DNA of 36,476 nucleotides, taken from Klebsiella pneumoniae. GTDB lineage: Bacteria > Pseudomonadota > Gammaproteobacteria > Steroidobacterales > Steroidobacteraceae. Made by a program: the position numbers and the translations under genes. Shown here piece after piece: positions 1-9,793 of this stretch (its first letter is position 1; every line of letters starts with the position of its first letter). A model generated the notes under the pieces. The model saw nothing but the letters and a program-made list of their open reading frames with translations, was not told where the DNA came from and searched no databases. Location of the stretch: NCBI GenBank assembly GCA_945860725.1, contig CAMAQZ010000017.1, forward strand, positions 1 through 36,476, read 5' to 3'.

Positions 1-189
1 GCGAAGGGCAACGCGATCAACAACGCCGCCTCGCTGTATCCAGACGGCGTGCGCGTGGAGTTCTACCTGCCGCCCACCGAGACCCCCGAAGGCCCGCTGC
101 CCGACTGGCGTGCGCTGCGCCTTGTGTTCGTCGCGGTGGGGGGAGAGCCAAAGTTGGTCGCGGTCGTACACGATCAGTGGACGATCTGA
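1..189 (+). CDS. 3' end of an unrecognised protein gene (partial)
   Basis: An open frame enters from the left edge in frame 1 and ends at TGA 187-189, giving the last 62 residues of a protein. The visible part is rich in Pro, Val and Leu (for example YLPPTETPEGPLPDW, then EPKLVAVVHDQWTI at the end) and looks like the end of a compact, possibly exported beta-rich domain. I do not recognise the family. It does not resemble a propeller blade of the S9 peptidase that follows, so it is probably a separate gene. Codon usage is high-GC and like the rest of the window. Confidence 0.55.
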   Translation, partial: AKGNAINNAASLYPDGVRVEFYLPPTETPEGPLPDWRALRLVFVAVGGEPKLVAVVHDQWTI

Positions 190-256
190 CGCGGCGGGTA
201 CCGCTAGTGTAGGACTCGCTCAGCGACCGTATACCGGATCTTCGGCGGTGGGGTGA

Positions 257-1210
257 TTGCGTGCTCGAGGTACGAGACCGGACAGAGCAAGCCGCCCGTG
301 GCGTTGGTCAAAGAGCGCGACCGAGCCGTCGGAGGTGGTGCGCATCGACCCCGCGAAGCGCGGCCACGAGGCGCTGACGGCGTTTAACAGCGAGCGTGTG
401 AAGCCGCTCGACCTCGATCCGGTGAAGCACTTCTGGTTCACGAGCCGTCAGGGTCGTCGCATCCGCAACATGATGGTGCTGCCACCCGGCTTCGATGCTT
501 CGAATAAATACCCGCTGTTCGTCGTGATCCACGGCGGACCGCACACCATGTTCCGCGACCAGTGGGTGCTGCGTTGGAACTACCACCTGCTCGCGGCGCC
601 GGGCTATGTGGTGCTGCTGACGAACTACAGCGGCTCGACGGGCTTTGGCGAGGCCTTCGCGCAGACCATCCAGGGCGATCCGTTGCGCAGCGCCGGCGAG
701 GAGATCAACGAGACGGCTGACATCGCGCTGCGCGACAACGCCTTCATCGACGCCTCGCGGCAGTGCGCGGGCGGGGCGAGCTACGGCGGGCACCTCGCCA
801 ACTGGCTGCAGGCGACGACCACGCGCTACCGCTGCCTCGTGAGCCACGCGGGTCTCGTCAACCTCGAGTCGCAGTGGGGCACGAGCGACGTCATCTACAG
901 TCGTGAGATCAACAACGGCGGACCGGTCTGGGAGCAGGGCCGGGTGTGGGTTGAGCAGAATCCGATCCGGTACATGGCGCAGTTCAAGACGCCGACCCTC
1001 GTCACCATCGGCGAGCAGGACTTCCGGGTGCCGCTCAACAATTCGCTCGAGTACTGGTCGGCGCTGCAGCGCCAGCAGGTGCCGAGCCGGCTCGTGGTCT
1101 TCCCGGATGAGAACCATTGGATCCTGAAGGGCGAGAACAGCAAGCTCTTCTATCAGGAGATCCACGACTGGCTCGCCCGGTGGCTCGGGCCGCAGGCCCC
1201 CCCGAAGTAG
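257..1210 (+). pseudogene. S9 prolyl oligopeptidase, catalytic domain only (N-terminally truncated)
   Basis: The frame encodes the alpha/beta-hydrolase catalytic domain of an S9 (prolyl oligopeptidase/dipeptidyl peptidase-like) serine peptidase. All triad positions are visible: nucleophile Ser175 in GGASYGGH, Asp255 in GEQDFRVP and His287 in DENHWI; the oxyanion-side HGGP motif is near residue 92. Family members are usually 600-700 residues with an N-terminal beta-propeller of about 400 residues. Here homology starts only near residue 20 (SATEPSEVVRID), and a different gene ends 67 bp upstream. The first 18 or so codons are Arg-rich and unlike the family, and the propeller-side reading appears to jump frame near 313-320 (VALVK in one frame, SATEPSEVV in the next). 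The start shown is a TTG and is nominal. Most likely a decaying remnant; a stand-alone hydrolase domain cannot be excluded. Confidence 0.6.
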
Positions 1211-1233
1211 GCGCCGGGACGCGCGGCGGTCGG

Positions 1234-1268
1234 GCGGCGGGGTTTGTATGCCCCGCCGCTTTCCTTTA
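1234..1268 (+). terminator. Rho-independent terminator after the S9 peptidase remnant
   Basis: A perfect 9-bp stem (GCGGCGGGG 1234-1242 with CCCCGCCGC 1251-1259) closes an 8-nt loop and is followed by a T-rich run TTTCCTTTAT. It lies 24 bp after the S9 stop codon. Confidence 0.7.
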
Positions 1269-1272
1269 TCAT
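1244..1272 (+). promoter_or_regulatory. Candidate sigma70 promoter for the rimP-nusA-infB leader
   Basis: TTGTAT at 1244-1249, a 17-bp spacer, then TATCAT at 1267-1272 (5 of 6 matches to the -10 consensus). The predicted start near 1279-1281 falls just before the first hairpin of the leader RNA. The -35 element sits in the loop of the preceding terminator. Confidence 0.5.
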
Positions 1273-1279
1273 TCGCCTT

Positions 1280-1386
1280 CTTGTGGGGTCTCGGGACCCA
1301 CATTGCAGGTTCAGGTGTCGATCTGGGTCTGCAAGTGCCGTCAGGGCACGCGCTTTTTGGAGAAGCCCCCCGAGGGGCTTTTTTCG
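1280..1386 (+). ncRNA. Structured leader RNA with intrinsic terminator upstream of rimP
   Basis: Four consecutive hairpins can be drawn: 1282-1302 (TGTGG-GTC with GACCCACA, one bulged G), 1303-1334 (TTGCAG with CTGCAA), 1335-1349 (GTGCC with GGCAC) and 1363-1380 (AAGCCCC with GGGGCTT) followed by six T. The last is a classic intrinsic terminator ending about 45 bp before the rimP start, so transcription of the operon would have to read through it. AGGGGCT, the 3' side of the terminator, recurs at 1403-1409, and GGGACCC of the first hairpin recurs at 1392-1398, giving alternative pairing partners that could form an antiterminated state. A gammaproteobacterial 'rimP leader' attenuator with a terminator has been described in this position; assignment to it is by position and architecture only. 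It could also be a short independent sRNA. Confidence 0.55.
1363..1384 (+). terminator. Intrinsic terminator/attenuator in the rimP leader
   Basis: 7-bp stem AAGCCCC/GGGGCTT with a 4-nt loop and an uninterrupted run of six T. No gene ends close upstream, so its role is either attenuation of rimP-nusA-infB or the end of a small RNA. Confidence 0.65.
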
Positions 1387-1429
1387 TTTTGGGGACCCTT
1401 TTAGGGGCTGAGGTCGAGGGTTAAGAGGC

Positions 1430-1900
1430 ATGGCGACGGCAGGCGCGATACGCGACAAGTTGCTGGGTGTGCTCGAGCCCTTGGTCGAGCAACTCGGCTA
1501 CGAGCTGGTCGACATCGAGTGGGTCTCGGCGCCGCGCTCGGGCGTGGTGAGAATCTATCTCGATCTGCCTGCTGGCCGCGAGGGACATATCGGGATCGAG
1601 GACTGCGAGAAGGTCAGCCGGGAGGTCTCGGCGCTGCTCGATGTCGAAGATCTGGTGCCTGGCGCGTACACCCTCGAGGTGTCCTCGCCGGGGTTTGATC
1701 GGGTGCTGCGCAAGCCGCCGCACTTCAGCCGCTTTGTCGGCGCGCGGGTGTGGCTCGAGCTGCAACTGCCGCGGGACGGACGGCGGCGTTTTACGGGGAC
1801 GCTGGTGCGGGTGACCGACATCGGCGTGGAACTGGAAGTCGATGGAGCGCCGGTCCAGGTGGCGTTCACCGAGATAGGCAAGGCGCGCCTCGTGGCCTGA
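1430..1900 (+). CDS. rimP: Ribosome maturation factor RimP
   Basis: A 156-residue protein with the two-domain RimP layout: an N-terminal alpha/beta domain (about 1-85, with GYELVDIEWV and the IEDCEKVSREVSALLD segment) and a C-terminal SH3-like domain (about 90-156, with SSPGFDRVLRKPPHFSRFVG at the junction). RimP binds the 30S subunit and helps its late assembly. Length is normal for the family (about 150-155). The ATG at 1430 is preceded by AAGAGG at a good distance. It is the first gene of rimP-nusA-infB, an order conserved across many bacteria, and lies downstream of the leader RNA with its terminator. Confidence 0.95.
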   Translation: MATAGAIRDKLLGVLEPLVEQLGYELVDIEWVSAPRSGVVRIYLDLPAGREGHIGIEDCEKVSREVSALLDVEDLVPGAYTLEVSSPGFDRVLRKPPHFSRFVGARVWLELQLPRDGRRRFTGTLVRVTDIGVELEVDGAPVQVAFTEIGKARLVA

Positions 1901-1931
1901 GGGCAACGAGGGAGCAACTGAGGACTGACTG

Positions 1932-3431
1932 ATGAGCAAGGAAATCATGCTGGTGGTCGATGCCGTCTCGAACGAGAAGGGCGTCGATAAGGAAGTGATC
2001 TTCGAGGCGCTGGAGGCGGCACTCTCGTCGGCCACTCGCAAGAAGTACGGCGAGGAATGGGACGTGCGCGTCACCATCGACCGCAAAAGCGGCGAGTACG
2101 AGACGTTCCGCCGCTGGAAGGTGCTGGCGGATGACTCGCGGGATCTCGAAACGCCGGACCGCGAGCTGCGGCTCGACGACGCGATCGATGTGAATCCGAA
2201 GGCCGAGATCGGCGGTTTCGTCGAGGAGCCGATGGAGTCGGTCGGCTTCGGCCGTATCGCCGCGCAGCAGGCCAAGCAGGTGATCGTGCAGAAAGTGCGC
2301 GAGGCCGAGCGTGCGCAGGTGGTCGAAGCCTATCAGGAGCGCATCGGGCAGCTCGTCAGCGGCATCGTTAAGCGTGTCGACCGCAACGGTATCTTCGTCG
2401 ATCTCGGCGGCAACGCCGAAGGGTTCGTCTCGCGCATCGACATGATCGCGCGCGAGCTCGTCAAGCCGCAGGATCGCATCAAGGCCTTCCTCAAGGAAGT
2501 GCGCTCCGAGCCGCGCGGCCCGCAGCTCTTCCTCACGCGTTCGGCGCCGGAGTTCCTGATCGAGCTCTTCAAGCTCGAGGTGCCGGAAGTGGGCCAGGGC
2601 CTCATCCAGATCTTAGGTGCCGCGCGCGACCCGGGTATCCGCGCCAAGATCGCGGTGCGCAGCAACGACCCGCGTATCGATCCGGTCGGTGCCTGCGTCG
2701 GCATGCGCGGCTCGCGCGTGCAGGCGGTCTCCAACGAGATCGCGGGCGAGCGCGTCGATATCATCCCGTGGGACGACAACCCGGCGCAGTTCGTCATCAA
2801 CGCGATGTCCCCTGCCGAGGTAATGTCCATCGTCGTCGATGAAGACTCCCACAGCATGGACATCGCGGTCTCCGAGGAGAAGCTCTCGCAGGCCATCGGC
2901 CGCGGCGGGCAGAACATCCGCCTCGCGAGCCAGCTCACCGGCTGGGACCTCAACGTCATGAACGAGACCGAAGCCGAGGCGAAGAGCGAGTCCGAGGCGC
3001 GCACGCTGGTCGAGAATTTCATGAAGCAGCTCGATGTCGACGCCGATGTGGCTTCGATCCTCGTGCAGGAAGGCTTCTCCACCGTCGAAGAGATCGCCTA
3101 TGTCCCGCAGTCCGAGCTTAGCTCCATCGAGGAGTTCAACGAAGACATGGTCAAGGAACTGCGCAGCCGCGCGCGTGACGTGCTGCTGACGCAGGCGATT
3201 GCCACCGAGGAGAACCTCGACTCGCAGCTGCCCGCCGATGACCTGCTGCTGCTCGAGGGCATGCAGCCGGATCTTGCGCTCGCGCTCGCGCGGCGCGGTG
3301 TGCGCACCCGTGAAGACCTTGCGGAACAGGCCGTCGATGACCTGCTCGACATCCAAGGGCTGACCGCCGAAGAGGCCGGTCAGCTCATCATGAAGGCCCG
3401 TGAGCACTGGTTCGCGGCGGGCCACGGTTGA
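1932..3431 (+). CDS. nusA: Transcription termination/antitermination factor NusA
   Basis: 499 residues, the full length of the proteobacterial form. Order of domains: N-terminal RNA-polymerase-binding domain (about 1-135), S1 domain (about 136-200, [20 protein letters not shown]), KH1 and KH2 (about 205-345; GxxG loop in [16 protein letters not shown] near residue 321) and two C-terminal acidic-repeat helix-hairpin domains (about 365-425 and 435-495, the second containing [17 protein letters not shown]). Two such repeats are typical of gammaproteobacteria. NusA binds elongating polymerase and nascent RNA and modulates pausing and termination, so it could act on the leader upstream of its own operon; that is inference. 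It starts 31 bp after rimP and ends 7 bp before infB. Confidence 0.97.
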   Translation: MSKEIMLVVDAVSNEKGVDKEVIFEALEAALSSATRKKYGEEWDVRVTIDRKSGEYETFRRWKVLADDSRDLETPDRELRLDDAIDVNPKAEIGGFVEEPMESVGFGRIAAQQAKQVIVQKVREAERAQVVEAYQERIGQLVSGIVKRVDRNGIFVDLGGNAEGFVSRIDMIARELVKPQDRIKAFLKEVRSEPRGPQLFLTRSAPEFLIELFKLEVPEVGQGLIQILGAARDPGIRAKIAVRSNDPRIDPVGACVGMRGSRVQAVSNEIAGERVDIIPWDDNPAQFVINAMSPAEVMSIVVDEDSHSMDIAVSEEKLSQAIGRGGQNIRLASQLTGWDLNVMNETEAEAKSESEARTLVENFMKQLDVDADVASILVQEGFSTVEEIAYVPQSELSSIEEFNEDMVKELRSRARDVLLTQAIATEENLDSQLPADDLLLLEGMQPDLALALARRGVRTREDLAEQAVDDLLDIQGLTAEEAGQLIMKAREHWFAAGHG

Positions 3432-3438
3432 GGTATAC

Positions 3439-5967
3439 ATGGCCGATGTAACGGTTTCCCAATTCGCCGAGGTGCTCAAAGTACCGGTCGAGAAGCTGCT
3501 GGTGCAGCTCGACCAGGCAGGCATCAAGGTCCAAGGTCCGGACGATCGGATCAGCGACGACGCGAAGCTCGAGCTGCTGTCGCATCTGCGTCGCAGCCAC
3601 GGGCAGGGCAGCGAGGAGGTCAACCAGACCGCCGCGCCGCGCAAGATCACCCTGCAGCGCAAGCAACAGAGCGAGATCAAGCTCGCCGGCGTCACCGGGC
3701 GTGCGCGCACGGTCAACGTCGAGGTGCGTGTCAAACGCACCTACATCAAGCGTGATGTGCTCGAAGAGCAAGCACGCGCCGCCGCTCCGGAGATCGATCT
3801 CAAGGCCCGTGAGGCCGAAGAGGCCGCAAAGCTCGAGCGCGAGCGCCGTGAGTCTGAGCGCCTCGAGACGGAGAACCGCCGGCGTATCGAGGAAGAGGCG
3901 ACCGCCCGCAAGACCGCCGAGGAAACCCGGCGCTTGGCCGAGCAGCGTGATCGTGAGCAGACCGACGCCGATCGTTCAGGCCGAGCCCGTGGTCGGACCG
4001 AAGCGCCCGCGGCACCTGAGCGCGCGGCGGTCGAAGCCAAGCCCGTCAAGACGGCTGCCGAAGCCGACCGCGACCGTCGCACAAAGTATGGTCGCGCGGA
4101 ACTGCACATCGGTGGCGATGCGTCGCGCCGCAAGAAAAAGCAACGTGTCCGCGAGCGCAAGGCGCCCATGGGCGTCGAGCAGCGGCACGGCTTCGAGCTG
4201 CCGACGGCGAAGGTCATCCGCGAGGTCGGCGTCGGCGAGACGACCACCGCGCAAGAACTCGCCCAAAAGATGTCAGTCAAGGCCACCGAAGTCATCAAAG
4301 TCATGATGAACCTCGGCTTGATGGCCACCATCAATCAGCCGATCGACCAAGAAACGGCGGTGCTGGTGGTCGAGGAGATGGGTCATACCGCCAAGCTCCT
4401 CCGCGACAACGAGGTCGAGACCGATATCCAGGGGGTCGATGGCCCGGTCATCGAAAAACTGCCACGGCCGCCCGTGGTCACGGTCATGGGTCATGTCGAT
4501 CACGGCAAGACCTCGCTGCTCGATTACATCCGCAAGGCCAAGGTCGCCTCAGGTGAGGCAGGCGGTATCACCCAGCATATCGGCGCGTACCATGTGCAGA
4601 CGCCAAGAGGCGGTGTGACCTTCCTCGACACGCCCGGCCACGCGGCCTTCACGGCGATGCGCGCACGCGGCGCTCGCGCCACCGATGTGGTGGTGTTGGT
4701 GGTCGCGGCGGACGATGGCGTCATGCCGCAGACCCTCGAGGCGGTCCAGCACGCGCGTGCGGCAGGCGTGCCGATCGTGGTGGCAGTCAACAAAATGGAC
4801 AAGTCGACGGCGGATCCGGACCGGGTGCGTCAGGAACTTTCGAAGCAGGAAGTGATCCCGGAGGAGTGGGGCGGACAGAACATGTTCGTCAATGTCTCGG
4901 CTTTTACCGGCGAGGGCGTCGATAAGCTGCTCGAGGCGATTCTGCTGCAGTCCGAAGTGCTTGAACTCGCTGCGCCGCTCGACGGTCTTGCCTCCGGCAA
5001 CATCATCGAAGCGAGCATGGAGAAGGGCCGCGGCGTGGTCGCCACGGTTATCATCAAGAAGGGCACGCTGCGACTCGGTGACCCGATCGTCGCCGGTCAG
5101 GAATTCGGCCGTGTGCGTGCGATGTTCGACGAGAGCGGCAAGGCGGTGCAGGAGGCCAAACCCTCCATGCCGGTGCTGGTGCTCGGTCTCTCCGGCGCTC
5201 CCAACGCAGGCGATGAATTGCTCGCCGCGGAGAGCGAGCGCAAGGCCCGCGAGGTCGCGTTGTACCGTCAAGGCAAGTTCCGCGATGTGAAGCTCGCCAA
5301 GCAGGCCGCAGCGGTCGGCGATGTGTTCCTGCAGATGACCGAGGCCAAGGCCGGCGTCATCGGCGTGCTCATCAAGGCAGATGTGCAGGGCAGTGCCGAA
5401 GCCTTGCGCGATGCGCTCAACAAGCTCTCGACCGACGAGGTGCAGGTCAAGGTGGTGGCGAGCGGGGTCGGTGGTATCACCGCATCGGATGTGCAGCTGG
5501 CTGCCGCTTCGAACGCCATGGTGCTCGGGTTCAACACCCGCGCCGACTCCGGCGCGCGTGAGATGGTCAAGGAGACCGGCATCGATCTCCGCTATTTCTC
5601 GATCATCTACGAAGCCATCGACGACATCAAACAGCGCATGAGCGGGCTGCTCGCGCCCGAGGTCAAGGAGCAGATCGTCGGCACCGCGCAGGTGCGTGAT
5701 GTGTTCCGTTCGAGCAAGTTCGGCGTCGTCGCCGGTTGCCTCATCCTCGAAGGTACGGTCAAGCGCAACAACCCGATTCGTGTGCTGCGCGAGAACGTCG
5801 TCATCTTCGAGGGCGCGCTCGAATCGCTGCGTCGCTTTAAGGACGATGTCGGCGAGGTCCGCGCGGGCACCGAGTGCGGGATTGGCGTGAAGAACTACCA
5901 AGATGTGCGGGTCGGAGACCAGATCGAGTGCTACTCGCGCGTCGAGGTGGCCCGGGCGATCGCCTGA
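3439..5967 (+). CDS. infB: Translation initiation factor IF-2
   Basis: An 842-residue IF-2. The N-terminal IF2_N-like module ([20 protein letters not shown]) is followed by a long charged, Arg/Glu/Ala-rich coiled linker (about 105-240), a second IF2_N-type module (about 250-300), and the G domain with G1 GHVDHGKT at 351-358, G3 DTPGH at 397-401 and G4 NKMD at 451-454. The C-terminal beta-barrel and initiator-tRNA-binding regions follow to the end. IF-2 delivers fMet-tRNA to the 30S subunit and promotes 70S joining. The frame is open from 3400, but that would overlap nusA; ATG 3439 gives the canonical N-terminus. Its TGA shares bases with the rbfA ATG (TGATG). Confidence 0.97.
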   Translation: MADVTVSQFAEVLKVPVEKLLVQLDQAGIKVQGPDDRISDDAKLELLSHLRRSHGQGSEEVNQTAAPRKITLQRKQQSEIKLAGVTGRARTVNVEVRVKRTYIKRDVLEEQARAAAPEIDLKAREAEEAAKLERERRESERLETENRRRIEEEATARKTAEETRRLAEQRDREQTDADRSGRARGRTEAPAAPERAAVEAKPVKTAAEADRDRRTKYGRAELHIGGDASRRKKKQRVRERKAPMGVEQRHGFELPTAKVIREVGVGETTTAQELAQKMSVKATEVIKVMMNLGLMATINQPIDQETAVLVVEEMGHTAKLLRDNEVETDIQGVDGPVIEKLPRPPVVTVMGHVDHGKTSLLDYIRKAKVASGEAGGITQHIGAYHVQTPRGGVTFLDTPGHAAFTAMRARGARATDVVVLVVAADDGVMPQTLEAVQHARAAGVPIVVAVNKMDKSTADPDRVRQELSKQEVIPEEWGGQNMFVNVSAFTGEGVDKLLEAILLQSEVLELAAPLDGLASGNIIEASMEKGRGVVATVIIKKGTLRLGDPIVAGQEFGRVRAMFDESGKAVQEAKPSMPVLVLGLSGAPNAGDELLAAESERKAREVALYRQGKFRDVKLAKQAAAVGDVFLQMTEAKAGVIGVLIKADVQGSAEALRDALNKLSTDEVQVKVVASGVGGITASDVQLAAASNAMVLGFNTRADSGAREMVKETGIDLRYFSIIYEAIDDIKQRMSGLLAPEVKEQIVGTAQVRDVFRSSKFGVVAGCLILEGTVKRNNPIRVLRENVVIFEGALESLRRFKDDVGEVRAGTECGIGVKNYQDVRVGDQIECYSRVEVARAIA

Positions 5968-6356
5968 TGGCCGGCAAGGCGCGGCAGCAGCGCATCGGCG
6001 CAGAGATGCAGCGGGTGCTCGCTGAGTTGATCTCGCGCGAAGTGCGGGATCCGCGGGTCGGCATGGTCACGCTCACGGCGGTGCAGGTCGCTCCCGATCT
6101 CAGTGTTGCACGCGTGCTGTTCGTGCCGTTCGGGGGGCAACAGGACACCGCCGAGGTGCAAGAGGGGCTCGCCCGTGCATCGGGCTACCTGCGCGGCGAG
6201 GTCGGTCGCCGTCTGAGCCTGCGCCACGCGCCACGACTCGAGTTCTTGTTCGATGAAAGCATCGAGCGCGCTGACCGTCTTACCCGCCTCATCGACGATG
6301 CGGTACGCAGTGAGACTTCTCCCGGCGAGCCGCGGGACGACGGCGACCCGCGTTGA
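5967..6356 (+). CDS. rbfA: 30S ribosome-binding factor RbfA
   Basis: 129 residues with the single KH-type fold of RbfA: RQQRIGAEMQRVLAELISRE at the start, DPRVGMVTLTAVQVAPDLS in the middle, and LRHAPRLEFLFDESIERADR toward the end. RbfA binds 30S precursors during 16S 5' end maturation. The start ATG at 5967 overlaps the infB stop in TGATG, implying translational coupling. The open frame extends upstream to 5874, but those residues do not match the family. The stop (TGA 6354-6356) overlaps the TTG start of truB. Confidence 0.95.
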   Translation: MAGKARQQRIGAEMQRVLAELISREVRDPRVGMVTLTAVQVAPDLSVARVLFVPFGGQQDTAEVQEGLARASGYLRGEVGRRLSLRHAPRLEFLFDESIERADRLTRLIDDAVRSETSPGEPRDDGDPR

Positions 6357-7300
6357 TCGACGGGATACTGCTGCTCGATAAGCCGCTCGGGCTGTCCTCG
6401 ACCGCCGCGGGTCTGCGGGTCCGGCGGTTGCTCGGCGCGGCCAAAGCCGGCCATGTCGGCAGTCTCGATCCGCTCGCCTCCGGCATGCTGCCGATCTGCC
6501 TCGGCGAGGCGACCAAAGTGGCAGGCGAGATCCTCGAAGGGCGCAAGGTCTATCGGTTCACGGTCGCCTTGGGCGCCCGTACTGCGACCGGTGACACCGA
6601 AGGCGATGTGGTCGAGCGGGCGGCGGTGGCGGCGCTCACGGCCGCGCAGGTCGAGACTGCGATGGGCCGTTTCCTGGGCGAGTCGCTGCAGGTACCCCCC
6701 ATGTTCTCGGCCATCAAGCAGGGTGGGCAACCGCTTTACAAACTCGCCCGCGCCGGCAAGGAAGTTGTGCGTGAGCCGAGGCGCATCCATATCGACCGCC
6801 TGGAGCTGATCGGTCTGGAGAGCGCCGCTGGCGTGCCGAGCGCGCTCGATTGTCGGGTGGTCTGTGGCAAGGGCACTTATGTCCGGGTGTTGGCGGAGGA
6901 TCTGGCGCGTGCGCTCGACACGGTCGGCCATGTGTCGGCGCTGCGCCGGGAGCAGGTCGAACCCTTCGGCGAGGAGCGGCTCGTGACGCTGGCAGAGGTC
7001 GAAGCCTCGGCCGAGGCGGGACGGGCGGCCGGACTGCCCGCCGAGGCGATCGCGCTGCGGCCTCCGCTGCCTCTCTTGGGGGCGTTTGAGGCTTTACCCC
7101 AGTTGCTGGCCGTGGAACTCGATGCCGAGGACACGCGGCGGCTGCTGCACGGGCAAGCGGTGACGGTCCCTGGGGTGTCGCAGCCCGGGCAGCGGGTACG
7201 CCTGCGGGAGGCGGGCGGCGCGTTCCTCGGTCTCGGCGAAGTGGTCGCCGTCGGCCGTGTGGTACCGAAGCGACTTGTCGCCCGGCCCCCTAGCGAGTAG
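6353..7300 (+). CDS. truB: tRNA pseudouridine(55) synthase TruB
   Basis: 315 residues. The N-terminal catalytic domain has the KP motif (LLLDKPLGLSST, residues 6-17) and the catalytic Asp39 in GHVGSLDPLASGML. The middle carries GKGTYVRVLAEDLA, and the C-terminal PUA-like region spans about 245-315. TruB isomerises U55 of tRNA to pseudouridine and has a tRNA-folding chaperone role. The start is TTG at 6353, overlapping the rbfA stop codon (TTGA); no better start lies nearby. The stop codon TAG forms part of the -10 box of the downstream rpsO promoter candidate. Confidence 0.95.
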   Translation: MIDGILLLDKPLGLSSTAAGLRVRRLLGAAKAGHVGSLDPLASGMLPICLGEATKVAGEILEGRKVYRFTVALGARTATGDTEGDVVERAAVAALTAAQVETAMGRFLGESLQVPPMFSAIKQGGQPLYKLARAGKEVVREPRRIHIDRLELIGLESAAGVPSALDCRVVCGKGTYVRVLAEDLARALDTVGHVSALRREQVEPFGEERLVTLAEVEASAEAGRAAGLPAEAIALRPPLPLLGAFEALPQLLAVELDAEDTRRLLHGQAVTVPGVSQPGQRVRLREAGGAFLGLGEVVAVGRVVPKRLVARPPSE

Positions 7301-7303
7301 AAT
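7275..7303 (+). promoter_or_regulatory. Candidate sigma70 promoter for rpsO (and pnp)
   Basis: TTGTCG at 7275-7280 (4 of 6), 17-bp spacer, TAGAAT at 7298-7303 (5 of 6). The -10 box includes the truB stop codon. The predicted start near 7310 leaves a leader of about 46 nt before rpsO. Confidence 0.5.
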
Positions 7304-7355
7304 TCGCCCCCTTCCAAGCGACCTAATACCTAAGATTTCGAAGGATTTTTTAAGA

Positions 7356-7625
7356 ATGCCCCTCAGCACCGAGAAAAAGACAGGGATCCTGTCCCAATTC
7401 AGCCGCGACCCCAAGGATACCGGCTCCCCCGAAGTCCAGATTGCGCTCCTCTCCGAGCGCATCACCGGACTCGGCGCACACTTCAACGCCCACGCCGGGG
7501 ACCATTCCTCGCGTCGCGGTCTGGTGAAGCTCGTCAACCAGCGTCGCAAACTTCTCGATTACCTGAAGGCGAGCAAGCCTCAGAAGTATCAGGAAGTCGT
7601 CGAGCGTCTCGGGTTGCGCCGCTAA
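7356..7625 (+). CDS. rpsO: 30S ribosomal protein S15
   Basis: 89 residues, the exact usual size of S15. The typical segments are visible: [56 protein letters not shown] and the C-terminal ERLGLRR. S15 is a primary 16S rRNA-binding protein of the 30S platform. The frame is open from 7257, but ATG 7356 gives the family N-terminus, with a weak AAGGA about 10 nt upstream. It is followed by a strong hairpin and then pnp, the common rpsO-pnp arrangement. Confidence 0.97.
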   Translation: MPLSTEKKTGILSQFSRDPKDTGSPEVQIALLSERITGLGAHFNAHAGDHSSRRGLVKLVNQRRKLLDYLKASKPQKYQEVVERLGLRR

Positions 7626-7640
7626 GCAGACCCCTCCCGC

Positions 7641-7674
7641 AAAGACCGCGACCGTACCCCGGCGCGGTCTTTTC
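7641..7674 (+). terminator. Hairpin with T run between rpsO and pnp
   Basis: 10-bp perfect stem AAAGACCGCG (7641-7650) with CGCGGTCTTT (7663-7672), ending in TTTT. It would end a fraction of transcripts after rpsO. In Escherichia coli the same gap holds the rpsO terminator and an RNase III processing stem controlling pnp, so a processing role is also possible. Confidence 0.7.
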
Positions 7675-7705
7675 GTATCCTACTTTCATCCGCGAGGTGA
7701 CCCGC

Positions 7706-9793
7706 GTGTCCGTGTTCAAAAAATCATTCCAGTACGGCCCCCACACCCTCAGCATCGAGACCGGCGAGATGGCCCGTCAGGCCAGCGCCGCAGTGGTGGT
7801 CAAGTTCGGCGACACCGTCGTGCTCTGCACCGCGGTCGCCGCAAAGAAAGCCACCCCCGGTCGTGACTTCTTCCCGCTCACCGTCAACTACCAAGAGAAG
7901 ACCTACGCTGCGGGTCGCATCCCGGGCGGATTCTTCAAGCGCGAAGGCCGGCCGACGGAGAAAGAGACGCTGACCTCGCGGCTCATCGACCGCCCGATCC
8001 GTCCGCTGTTCCCGGACGGCTTCTACCACGAGGTTCAGGTCGTCACGACCGTCGTCTCGCTCGATCCCGAGATCGATGCCGATATCCCGGCGATGATCGG
8101 CGCTTCGGCTGCGCTCGCCCTGTCGGGTGCGCCCTTCAACGGCCCGATCGGCGCCGCCCGCGTCGGCTACGCCGATGGCCAATACATCCTGAACCCGACC
8201 GCCACGCAGCTCAAGGAATCGGATCTTCATCTCGTCGTCGCCGGCACCCGTGACGGTGTGATGATGGTGGAATCCCAGGCCGATTGCCTCTCCGAGGATG
8301 TGATGCTCGGTTCCGTGGTCTTCGGCCACGAGCAGCTGCAGGTGGTGGTCAACGCCATCAATGAACTCGTCAAGGAATGCGGCAAGACGCGTTGGGAGTG
8401 GAAGCAGGGCGCCGCCACCGCGGAGCTCGAGGCGGCCGTATCGGCTGCAGCGCACGGTTCTCTCTCCGACGCCTATCGCATCACCGAGAAGCAGGCCCGA
8501 TACACCCGCGTCGGTGAAATCAAGAAGACCGTCATCGGGCAGTTGAGCGCCGGTGAGGCGCCGAAGTTCACGGCCGACCAGGTCGATGACCAGCTCTACA
8601 AGCTCGAGAGCAACATCGTCCGCGAGCGCATCCTCTCCGGTGAGCCGCGCATCGATGGACGCGACTCGACCACCGTCCGGCCGATCACCATCAAGGTCGG
8701 TTTGCTGCCGCGCACGCACGGCTCGGCGCTGTTCACGCGCGGTGAGACCCAGGCGCTGGTGGTCACCACGCTCGGCACCGGGCGCGACGCACAGCTCATC
8801 GACGCGCTCGACGGCGAACGCCGCGAGCCGTTCATGCTGCACTATAACTTCCCTCCGTTCTCGGTCGGCGAGACCGGCATGATGTCCGGCCCGAAGCGCC
8901 GTGAGATCGGTCACGGCAACCTCGCGCGGCGTGGTGTCTTGGCGGTGATGCCGGACATGGAGAAATTCCCGTATGTTGTGCGCGTGGTCTCCGAGATCCT
9001 CGAGTCGAACGGCTCGTCCTCGATGGCCTCGGTCTGCGGTGCCTCGCTCGCCATGATGGATGCGGGTGTGCCCTTGAAGGCCCCGGTCGCCGGCGTCGCG
9101 ATGGGTCTCGTCCTCGAGGGCAAGCGGTTCAAGGTCCTCACCGACATCCTCGGTGACGAGGACCACCTCGGCGACATGGACTTCAAGGTCGCCGGTACCA
9201 AGGACGGCGTCACGACGCTGCAGATGGATATCAAGGTCGAGGGCATCACGCCCGAGATCATGAAGATCGCCCTCGAGCAGGCGAAGGCGGGTCGTCTGCA
9301 CATCCTCGGCGAGATGGACAAAGTGCTCTCGACGCCCCGCGAAAAGATGTCGGAGTGGGCTCCCTCGATCATCACCATGAAGATCGATCCCGAGAAGATC
9401 CGTGATGTCATCGGCAAGGGCGGCGCGGTCATCCGGCAGATCACCGAGGAGACGGGCACCACCATCGACATCGAGAACGACGGCACCGTCAAGATCGCCT
9501 CGGTCAACGGTTCGGCGGGTCGCGAAGCGCAGGCGCGCATCGAACTCATCACCGCGGATATCGAGGTCGGCCGTATCTACGAGGGTCGCGTGGCGCGCCT
9601 GATGGACTTCGGCGCGTTCGTCACGATCCTGCCGGGTCGCGACGGTCTCGTGCACATCTCGCAGATCTCCAACGACCGGGTCGAGCGTGTCGCCGACATG
9701 CTCAATGAAGGTGACCTGGTGAAGGTCAAGGTGCTCGAGGTCGATCGTCAGGGCCGTGTGCGCCTGTCGATGAAGGATCTCGATCCTCGCTGA
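7706..9793 (+). CDS. pnp: Polyribonucleotide nucleotidyltransferase (PNPase)
   Basis: About 695 residues. Two RNase PH domains flank an all-helical linker (first core about 8-230, second about 310-550 with [17 protein letters not shown] and the [18 protein letters not shown] active-site stretch). They are followed by a KH domain (about 555-612, [15 protein letters not shown]) and an S1 domain (about 618-690, [20 protein letters not shown]). PNPase is a trimeric phosphorolytic 3'-5' exonuclease and degradosome component. GTG 7697 is also in frame; GTG 7706 ([10 protein letters not shown]) is preferred because GAGGTGA at 7694-7700 then acts as the ribosome binding site. The last 68 bp overlap the opposite-strand gluQ. 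Confidence 0.95.
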   Translation: MSVFKKSFQYGPHTLSIETGEMARQASAAVVVKFGDTVVLCTAVAAKKATPGRDFFPLTVNYQEKTYAAGRIPGGFFKREGRPTEKETLTSRLIDRPIRPLFPDGFYHEVQVVTTVVSLDPEIDADIPAMIGASAALALSGAPFNGPIGAARVGYADGQYILNPTATQLKESDLHLVVAGTRDGVMMVESQADCLSEDVMLGSVVFGHEQLQVVVNAINELVKECGKTRWEWKQGAATAELEAAVSAAAHGSLSDAYRITEKQARYTRVGEIKKTVIGQLSAGEAPKFTADQVDDQLYKLESNIVRERILSGEPRIDGRDSTTVRPITIKVGLLPRTHGSALFTRGETQALVVTTLGTGRDAQLIDALDGERREPFMLHYNFPPFSVGETGMMSGPKRREIGHGNLARRGVLAVMPDMEKFPYVVRVVSEILESNGSSSMASVCGASLAMMDAGVPLKAPVAGVAMGLVLEGKRFKVLTDILGDEDHLGDMDFKVAGTKDGVTTLQMDIKVEGITPEIMKIALEQAKAGRLHILGEMDKVLSTPREKMSEWAPSIITMKIDPEKIRDVIGKGGAVIRQITEETGTTIDIENDGTVKIASVNGSAGREAQARIELITADIEVGRIYEGRVARLMDFGAFVTILPGRDGLVHISQISNDRVERVADMLNEGDLVKVKVLEVDRQGRVRLSMKDLDPR

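Noticed and set aside
1270-1400. tRNA gene upstream of rimP, as metY in E. coli
   Set aside because: No acceptor-stem pairing, no anticodon arm and no GTTCRA-type T-loop in a tRNA layout. The hairpins fit a leader or attenuator instead.
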